Source: Pseudomonadota bacterium
GTDB taxonomy: Bacteria; Pseudomonadota; Gammaproteobacteria; Burkholderiales; Burkholderiaceae
Length of the DNA: 22,508 nucleotides
Assembly: GCA_023441105.1 (NCBI GenBank)
Contig: JAEZQX010000587.1
Span: forward strand, 1-22,508
Reading direction: 5' to 3'
Shown here piece after piece: positions 17,607 to 22,508 of the stretch; within the stretch, counting starts at the first letter, position 1, and every line of letters begins with the position of its first letter. The notes beneath the pieces were generated by a model. It worked only from the letters and a program-made list of their open reading frames with translations, did no database searches and was not told the DNA's origin. The position numbers were made by a program, and so were the translations under genes.

Positions 17607-18356
17607 ATGCAACCTACCTCGACCAGCCAGCCGCGCGACGGCGTCCTCTGCCGCCACTACCTGATCGGAACGCAACGGCCCATCCCGTTCGTGGTGCTCT
17701 CGCCCGCGAACGCCGGCGACGCGACGCCGGTGCTGCTGACCCAGCACGGCGGCGGCGGCCACAAGCTGGCCATGGAAGTGTTGGACCTGGTCGACCGCTT
17801 CGTCCTCGGCCACGGCTGGGCCGTGGTCGCGATGGACGGGCCGGTCCACGGGGAGCGCCGGCAGGATCGGCGCGAGGAGCGCCCGCACGTGCAGGCCGAG
17901 TTCCTGGGCCTGTGGCGCGCCGGCGGCAACCATGTGCAGGAGATGGTGGCTGACTGGCAGGCCGTGATCGACGCGCTCGGCTCGCTGCCGGAGCTGGAGC
18001 GTGGTGCCTGCCACTGGGTCGGCGTGTCCATGGGCACGGCTTACGGCCTGCCGCTGCTGGCCGTCGAGAAGCGCATCCGCGCGGCCCTGGTCGGCATGTG
18101 GGGCCTGTCCTATCCGCGCTCGGAAGTGCTGGCGCAGGCGGCGCCGCAGGTGACCTGCCCGGTCCTGTTCCAGCAGAAATGGGACGACGAGATCTTCACC
18201 CGCGACAGCCAGATCGAGCTGTTCGACCTCATCGGCTGCCCCGACAAGCGCCTCAACGTCTATCCCGGCAGGCATGTGCCGGTGAAGGGCGAACAGCTCG
18301 ACGACATCGTGTCGTTCATCCTCGCCCGCCACGCGGGCGGCGGCACGCCGGGCTGA
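17607..18356 (+). CDS. Alpha/beta-hydrolase family protein (dienelactone hydrolase/esterase-like)
   Basis: This is a probable cytoplasmic serine hydrolase of 249 residues. The alpha/beta-hydrolase parts appear in order: oxyanion-region TQHGGGGHK (45-53), nucleophile elbow GVSMGTAYG with Ser141, acid Asp193 or Asp194 in QKWDDEIF, and His223 in PGRHVPVKGEQ. No signal peptide is present. The start is ATG 17607 with GGAGA about ten bases upstream. It resembles dienelactone-hydrolase or prolyl-oligopeptidase-like esterases, but the substrate cannot be read from the sequence. Its position after a LysR regulator, with a TRAP importer and a cupin on the other side, suggests a role in breaking down the imported compound, which is inference. 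Confidence 0.85.
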   Translation: MQPTSTSQPRDGVLCRHYLIGTQRPIPFVVLSPANAGDATPVLLTQHGGGGHKLAMEVLDLVDRFVLGHGWAVVAMDGPVHGERRQDRREERPHVQAEFLGLWRAGGNHVQEMVADWQAVIDALGSLPELERGACHWVGVSMGTAYGLPLLAVEKRIRAALVGMWGLSYPRSEVLAQAAPQVTCPVLFQQKWDDEIFTRDSQIELFDLIGCPDKRLNVYPGRHVPVKGEQLDDIVSFILARHAGGGTPG

Positions 18357-18361
18357 TGGCA

Positions 18362-18421
18362 CGCCCGGCTTTGAGCCGGGCGCTGGCTCGAGTCCCGGCC
18401 GCCGGGCCGCCCCGAGCGGCC
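18362..18421. terminator. Stem-loops between convergent genes, candidate two-way terminator
   Basis: Three inverted repeats fill the 69-base gap between the hydrolase and the sodium/proton antiporter gene. The first has nine-base perfect arms at 18362-18370 and 18374-18382 around TTG. The second is CCCGGC-C-GCCGGG at 18394-18406. The third is GGCCGC-N5-GCGGCC at 18405-18421. No T-run follows in either direction, so classical intrinsic termination is uncertain, but strong hairpins between convergent genes often protect or end transcripts. Confidence 0.45.
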
Positions 18422-18425
18422 GCCC

Positions 18426-19835
18426 TCAGGTGAAGAAGATCAGCGTCAGCACCAGGAACAGCGGCACCAGCACGGCGCAGGACCAGGCCATGTAGCCGAA
18501 GAAGCTCGGCATCTTGAGGCCGCGATCCTCGGCGATCGCCTTCACCATCAGGTTGGGCGCGTTGCCGATGTAGCTGTTGGCGCCCATGAAGACGGCGCCG
18601 GCCGAAATGGCGGCCAGGGTCAACGCATGGGTGGTCATCAGCGTCTGCGGATCGCCACCGGCGGTGTTGAAGAACACCAGGTAGGTCGGGGCATTGTCCA
18701 GGAACGAGCTGAGGATGCCGGTGGCCCAGAAGTACATCGCCGGATCGGGCTGGCCATCCTCGCCGGTCACCAGCCGGACGACCGCGCCGAATGGGCCATC
18801 GACGCCGGCGCGCAGCATGGCGATCACCGGGATGATCGTCAGGAAGATGCCGGCGAACAGCTTGGCGACCTCCGCCATCGGCCCCCAGGCGAACTGGTTG
18901 TCCTCGTGCACCGACGCAGCGGTGATCTTCAGCGACACCAGGGTCACCACGATCAGGCCGATATCGCGCACGATGCCGGGCAGGCCTGCCTCGGTGCCGA
19001 AGACGTCGAAGCTGACCGGCGACTTCCAGATGCCGCTCATCAGCACCAGCCCCACGATGGCCAGCAACAGCAGGAAGTTCACCTTGCCCCGGATGCCGAT
19101 GCGCCGCGAATCGGGCGTCGGGTCGACCGGCAGGACGCCCTCCTTGCGATAAAGCCAGCTATCCAGCAGGTAGAAGATGACCAGCAGCGCCGCCACCATG
19201 AACAGCGTTTCCGGCAGGATGTTGCGCAAGGTCCAGAAGAACTCGACGCCCTTCAGGAAACCCAGGAACAGCGGCGGATCGCCCAGCGGCGTCAACGAGC
19301 CGCCGACGTTGGAAACCAGGAAGATGAAAAAGACGACGACATGCGCCTGGTGGCGGCGGTTGTCGTTGGCGCGGATCAGGGGCCTGATCAGCAGCATCGA
19401 CGCGCCGGTCGTGCCCATCAGGCTCGCCAGCACGGTGCCGATGGCGAGGATCAGCGTGTTCAGCCCCGGCGCCCCATGCAGGTTGCCGCTGATGTGGATG
19501 CCGCCGGCGACGGTGAACAGCGCGGTCAGCAGCAGGATGAAGGGGATGTACTCGGCCACCAGCGCATGCACCAGGTTCTCGAAGGCGAGGCCGATGCCGA
19601 AGATCGCGGCGAACGGAACCAGGAAGGCCAGCGCCCAGGCGGCCGAGACCTTGCCGAAGTGGTGATGCCAGAAGATCGGTGCCAGCAGCGGCATCAGCGC
19701 GATCGACAGCAGGATGCCGATGAACGGGATCGACCACCAGCCTGCAAGCTGGGCGCCGTCGAATTCGGCCGCCGCCGCGAGCGCCGGGCAAAGCATTGGC
19801 AGCCCTGCGGCTGCCTTCCTGAGAGACACCTGCAT
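18426..19835 (-). CDS. NhaD/ArsB-superfamily sodium:proton antiporter
   Basis: This polytopic inner-membrane antiporter belongs to the ion-transporter superfamily that includes NhaD and ArsB. With start ATG 19833-19835 it has 469 residues. It has a signal-peptide-like N-terminus (to about residue 23) and about a dozen hydrophobic helices. Hallmarks are GTTGAS (141-146), SNVGGSLTPLGDPP (175-188), FLDNAPTYLVF (378-388) and ANSYIGNAPNLMVKA (419-433). The paired Asn/Pro/Gly-rich re-entrant segments are typical of the two pseudo-repeats. An ATG 18 codons upstream is open, but a good -35/-10 pair places the transcription start between the two ATGs, favouring the shorter form. Sodium/proton exchange is the usual annotation of this group; other anion substrates remain possible. 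Confidence 0.85.
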   Translation of the reverse strand: MQVSLRKAAAGLPMLCPALAAAAEFDGAQLAGWWSIPFIGILLSIALMPLLAPIFWHHHFGKVSAAWALAFLVPFAAIFGIGLAFENLVHALVAEYIPFILLLTALFTVAGGIHISGNLHGAPGLNTLILAIGTVLASLMGTTGASMLLIRPLIRANDNRRHQAHVVVFFIFLVSNVGGSLTPLGDPPLFLGFLKGVEFFWTLRNILPETLFMVAALLVIFYLLDSWLYRKEGVLPVDPTPDSRRIGIRGKVNFLLLLAIVGLVLMSGIWKSPVSFDVFGTEAGLPGIVRDIGLIVVTLVSLKITAASVHEDNQFAWGPMAEVAKLFAGIFLTIIPVIAMLRAGVDGPFGAVVRLVTGEDGQPDPAMYFWATGILSSFLDNAPTYLVFFNTAGGDPQTLMTTHALTLAAISAGAVFMGANSYIGNAPNLMVKAIAEDRGLKMPSFFGYMAWSCAVLVPLFLVLTLIFFT

Positions 19836-19867
19836 CGGATGGTCGCTGTTCTTCTGGGGACGCCGGA

Positions 19868-19896
19868 AGTGTCTTGTTTGTCCCGGCATGTGTCAA
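19868..19896 (-). promoter_or_regulatory. Candidate sigma-70 promoter of the NhaD-type antiporter
   Basis: On the minus strand a perfect -35 TTGACA (complement of 19891-19896) is followed after 17 bases by GACACT (19868-19873), which matches the -10 consensus at three of six positions. The start would lie near 19861, about 26 bases before the chosen ATG and downstream of the earlier ATG at 19889. Confidence 0.4.
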
Positions 19897-20046
19897 ACGA
19901 CTGCCCTCGCCGGCAGACGCGAGCGTCGGCGGAAGGTCGCGCCGATCCGGAAGCGAGCCGCATGGCACGCGCGCCGGCGGCGCCCGGCCGGGGCCCGCTG
20001 CAAAACATCGGGTTTCCCGGAATTGTGACAGAATGAATTGAGGCTG

Positions 20047-20068
20047 ATCATCCGCCCATCATCCGCCT
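20047..20068. repeat. Tandem 11-base direct repeat upstream of ugpB
   Basis: ATCATCCGCC occurs at 20047-20056 and 20058-20067 with an 11-base period, about one helical turn. Direct repeats at this period can bind PhoB-like regulators, which control ugp in Escherichia coli, but the sequence does not resemble the PhoB box. The repeat also lies between the arms of the wider GTGACAG/CTGTCAC repeat. Confidence 0.3.
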
Positions 20069-20135
20069 GTCACGAACATGCAATAAGCTCCGCGCTGCAC
20101 TCGCACGGCGCGAGTCACAGAAACAGGAGATCCTA

Positions 20136-21446
20136 GTGAGAACAACGTACATCAAGCTGGCTGGCGTCGCGCTGGCCGCTTCCCTGGCCGCGCCTGCGCA
20201 AGCCCAGACCGAGATCCAGTGGTGGCATTCGATGTCGGCCGCGCTCGGTGAATGGGTGAATGACCTGGCCAAGGGATTCAACGAAAGCCAGAGCGAGTAC
20301 AAGGTAGTGCCCACCTACAAGGGCGGATACGACGAGTCCATGACGGCGGCCATCGCGGCCTTCCGCGCCGGCAATGCGCCGCACATCCTGCAGGTCTTCG
20401 AAGTCGGCACCGCCACCATGATGGCTTCGCGCAAGGCCATCAAGCCGGTGGCGCAGGTCATGAAGGATGCCGGATACAAGTTCGATCCCAGCCGCTACGT
20501 TCCGGCCGTCGCCGGCTATTACACCGCGCCCGACGGTCAGATGCTGAGCTTCCCGTTCAACAGCTCCACCACCATCTTCCACTACAGCAAGGACGCCTTC
20601 AAGGCAGCCGGGCTCGATCCGGAGAACCCGCCCAAGACCTGGCCGGAAGTGGTTTCGGCAGCGGCCAAGCTCAAGGCCTCGGGCCATGCCTGTCCCTACA
20701 CGACCAGCTGGATCAGCTGGACGCAGCTGGAGAGCTTCTCCACCTGGCACAACGTCGAGTTCTCCACCCTCGGCAACGGCTTCGGCGGTACCGCGACCCG
20801 CCTGGCGGTCGATTCGCCGCTGCACGTCCGGCATATCGAGAACCTCGCCAACATGGCCAAGCAGGGCCTGTTCCACTATCGCGGCCGGGGCAGCGCCGCC
20901 GATGCGGTGTTCGCCGCCGGCGAATGCGCCATGATGACCGGCAGCTCGGCCCTCTACGCCCGCGTCAAGCGCGAAGGCAAGTTCGCCCACGGGATGTCGA
21001 CCCTGCCCTACTATCCGGACGTCACCGGCGCGCCGCAGAACACCGTCATCGGCGGCGCCAGCCTGTGGACCATGGCCGGCAAGAAGCCCGAGGAGTACAA
21101 GGGCGTAGCCGCCTTCCTGAACTACCTGTCCACCGACAAGATCGCGGCCGACAACCACACCCGCACCGGCTACCTGCCGGTCACCACCGCCGCCTACCAG
21201 ATGACTGAAAAATCCGGCTTCTACAAGGAGAACCCGGGCACCGACGTGGCGGTGACGCAGATGATCCGCAAGACCACCGACAAGTCGCGCGGTATCCGCA
21301 TCGGCAACTTCGTCCAGGTCCGCGCCATCATCGACGAGGAGCTCGAACAGGTCTGGGCCGGCCGCAAGGAGGCTAAGGATGCGCTCGAGACGATCATCCG
21401 CCGCGGCAATGAGCAGCTGGCGCGCTTCCAGCAGGCCAACAAGTAA
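20136..21446 (+). CDS. ugpB: sn-Glycerol-3-phosphate ABC transporter periplasmic binding protein (UgpB)
   Basis: This exported binding protein presents sn-glycerol-3-phosphate or glycerophosphodiesters to the UgpAE permease. The 436 residues begin with a signal peptide (MRTTYIKLAGVALAASLAAP, cleavage near AQA at 21-23). The resemblance to E. coli UgpB is strong and runs the full length: WWHSM (29-33), PTYKGGYDESM (59-69), APHILQVFEVGTATMMAS (81-98), FPFNSSTTIF, NTVIGGASLW, TGYLPVT and DEELEQVW near the end. The start is GTG 20136, with AGGAG six bases upstream. ugpA follows after 154 bases. Family assignment is firm; exact ligand is inferred from the resemblance. Confidence 0.95.
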   Translation: MRTTYIKLAGVALAASLAAPAQAQTEIQWWHSMSAALGEWVNDLAKGFNESQSEYKVVPTYKGGYDESMTAAIAAFRAGNAPHILQVFEVGTATMMASRKAIKPVAQVMKDAGYKFDPSRYVPAVAGYYTAPDGQMLSFPFNSSTTIFHYSKDAFKAAGLDPENPPKTWPEVVSAAAKLKASGHACPYTTSWISWTQLESFSTWHNVEFSTLGNGFGGTATRLAVDSPLHVRHIENLANMAKQGLFHYRGRGSAADAVFAAGECAMMTGSSALYARVKREGKFAHGMSTLPYYPDVTGAPQNTVIGGASLWTMAGKKPEEYKGVAAFLNYLSTDKIAADNHTRTGYLPVTTAAYQMTEKSGFYKENPGTDVAVTQMIRKTTDKSRGIRIGNFVQVRAIIDEELEQVWAGRKEAKDALETIIRRGNEQLARFQQANK

Positions 21447-21551
21447 CCGCACCGGCCGGCAACCGACCATCTCGTCGCCCTGACCTGCACCCGGGCCACC
21501 CGTGCCGCAATCGCATACCCGCCGGCGGCGCGACATGGCCCGGCAGCGCCC

Positions 21552-21576
21552 GCCTGCCCCGCCTGCCGGGGCAGGC
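21552..21576 (+). terminator. Strong intercistronic stem-loop between ugpB and ugpA
   Basis: Ten-base perfect arms GCCTGCCCCG (21552-21561) and CGGGGCAGGC (21567-21576) flank a five-base loop. It lies 24 bases before the ugpA start, followed by only a short TT. Such hairpins after a binding-protein gene commonly cause partial termination or protect the upstream message, giving more binding protein than permease. Confidence 0.55.
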
Positions 21577-21600
21577 AGTTCCGTGTAGCATTCCGGCTCC

Positions 21601-22482
21601 ATGGAGAAGCGCGTCCGGTTCAAGTCGAAGCTGCTGCCCTGGCTGCTGCTCGCGCCGCAGCTCGCGGTGATCATCATCTTCTTCTTCCTGCCCGCGGGCC
21701 AGGCGCTGATGCAGTCGGTGCAGCGCGAGGATGCCTTCGGCTTCAGCACCGAGTTCGTCGGGCTGGAGAACTTCGTCAACCTGTTCAACGACAGCAGCTA
21801 CATCGACTCGTTCTGGACGACGGCGGTGTTCTCGGTGCTGGTCGCCGGCTTCGGCCTCGCCATCTCGCTGGTGCTGGCGGTATTCGCCGACCGCATCATC
21901 AAGGGCGCCACCTTCTACAAGACCGTGCTGGTCGTGCCGTATGCGGTGGCGCCGGCGGTCGCCGGCGTCCTGTGGCTGTTCATGTTCTCGCCCAGCGTTG
22001 GCGTGCTGGCCTTCTGGCTGCGGCAGATCGGCATCGACTGGAACCACCTGCTGAACGGCGGCCAGGCGATGACCCTGATCGTGATGGCCGCCGTCTGGAA
22101 GCAGATCTCCTACAACTTCCTGTTCTTCCTGGCCGGGCTGCAGTCGATTCCCAAGTCGCTGATCGAAGCGGCGGCCATCGACGGCGCCAGCTTCTGGCAT
22201 CGCTTCCGCACCATCGTGTTCCCGCTGTTGTCGCCGACCACCTTCTTCCTGCTGGTGATCAACATCGTCTACGCGTTCTTCGACACCTTCGCCATCGTCG
22301 ACGCAACCACCCAGGGCGGCCCCGGCCAGGACACCAAGATCCTCGTGTACAAGGTCTTCTACGACGGCTTCAAGGGCATGGACCTGGGCAGCTCGGCGGC
22401 GCAGTCGGTCGTGCTGATGGTGATCGTGATCACGCTGACGGTGATCCAGTTTTCTTACGTCGAGAAGAAAGTTAAGTACTGA
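21601..22482 (+). CDS. ugpA: sn-Glycerol-3-phosphate ABC transporter permease (UgpA)
   Basis: This is one of the two inner-membrane permease subunits of the Ugp importer. The 293-residue protein has six hydrophobic helices. It shows the UgpA/MalF-type pattern [20 protein letters not shown] at 11-30, then [10 protein letters not shown], and the cytoplasmic EAA loop [20 protein letters not shown] at about 189-208. That loop contacts the ATPase subunit. The following [10 protein letters not shown] is also typical of this family. The start is ATG 21601; no strong ribosome-binding site is visible, only a weak purine stretch. The partner permease UgpE and the ATPase UgpC would be expected beyond the right edge. 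The gene is complete. Confidence 0.94.
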   Translation: MEKRVRFKSKLLPWLLLAPQLAVIIIFFFLPAGQALMQSVQREDAFGFSTEFVGLENFVNLFNDSSYIDSFWTTAVFSVLVAGFGLAISLVLAVFADRIIKGATFYKTVLVVPYAVAPAVAGVLWLFMFSPSVGVLAFWLRQIGIDWNHLLNGGQAMTLIVMAAVWKQISYNFLFFLAGLQSIPKSLIEAAAIDGASFWHRFRTIVFPLLSPTTFFLLVINIVYAFFDTFAIVDATTQGGPGQDTKILVYKVFYDGFKGMDLGSSAAQSVVLMVIVITLTVIQFSYVEKKVKY

Positions 22483-22491
22483 TCCCCCCTT

Positions 22492-22508
22492 GGCGCGCGG
22501 AGCGCGCC
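22492..22508 (+). other. Short GC-rich hairpin at the right edge
   Basis: GGCGCGC (22492-22498) and GCGCGCC (22502-22508) are perfect arms around GGA, starting nine bases after the ugpA stop and ending at the last base of the window. It could be another intercistronic hairpin within the ugp operon; what follows is not visible. Confidence 0.3.

Larger units (their letters stand above)
19836..20135. promoter_or_regulatory. Divergent regulatory region between the antiporter gene and ugpB
   Basis: This 300-base gap holds no convincing gene. It contains a minus-strand promoter candidate, GTGACAG (20025-20031) with its complement CTGTCAC (20067-20073) 35 bases apart, and inside that a tandem repeat of ATCATCCGCC. 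A plus-strand promoter for ugpB must lie here, but I find no -35/-10 pair good enough to name. Confidence 0.5.

Noticed and set aside
20133..21788. A 551-codon minus-strand open frame across ugpB
   Set aside because: It is antisense to a gene with full-length resemblance to UgpB and has no recognisable motif.

Overview
The window is 22.5 kb of high-GC DNA. Gene density, protein style (TRAP and Ugp transporters, a NodD/NahR-like LysR regulator, an NtrC-type activator) and codon use suggest a betaproteobacterium, probably Burkholderiales. That placement is inferred from protein resemblance, not from a marker gene. I see no rRNA, tRNA, CRISPR array, insertion sequence or phage gene.

Layout. (1) Positions 1-3268, minus strand: a TRAP transporter operon dctP-dctQ-dctM, followed by the possible 5' end of another exported protein running off the left edge. 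(2) Positions 3590-12622, plus strand: a nine-gene unit encoding a seven-subunit Mrp/Mnh cation/proton antiporter (A, B, C, D, E, F, G). Subunit G carries an extra UspA-like C-terminal domain. A membrane sensor kinase and an NtrC-family sigma-54 activator follow, joined by overlaps or very short gaps. (3) Positions 12697-16360, minus strand: a second TRAP operon dctP-dctQ-dctM ending with a small cupin gene. It is divergent from (4) a LysR-family regulator (16564-17487) and an alpha/beta hydrolase (17607-18356) on the plus strand. (5) Positions 18426-19835, minus strand: an NhaD/ArsB-superfamily sodium/proton antiporter. (6) Positions 20136-22482, plus strand: ugpB and ugpA, the start of a glycerol-3-phosphate-type ABC importer operon cut by the right edge.

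The most striking feature is the 320-bp region upstream of mnhA. It holds two copies of GTTCA-N6-TGAAC 32 bp apart, then an exact match to the IHF consensus, then a good -24/-12 sigma-54 element (TGGCAT-N5-TTGC). This is the usual order of parts in a sigma-54 enhancer promoter, and the operon's own last gene encodes a sigma-54 activator with an intact GAFTGA loop. The simplest model is a self-regulated, sigma-54-dependent Mrp antiporter operon with its own sensor. The predicted transcription start falls at the mnhA start codon, which has no Shine-Dalgarno sequence, so the message may be leaderless.

Taken together the window is mostly transport across the inner membrane: two TRAP importers (a family normally driven by a sodium gradient), two sodium/proton antiporter systems and one ABC importer, each with local regulatory sequence.
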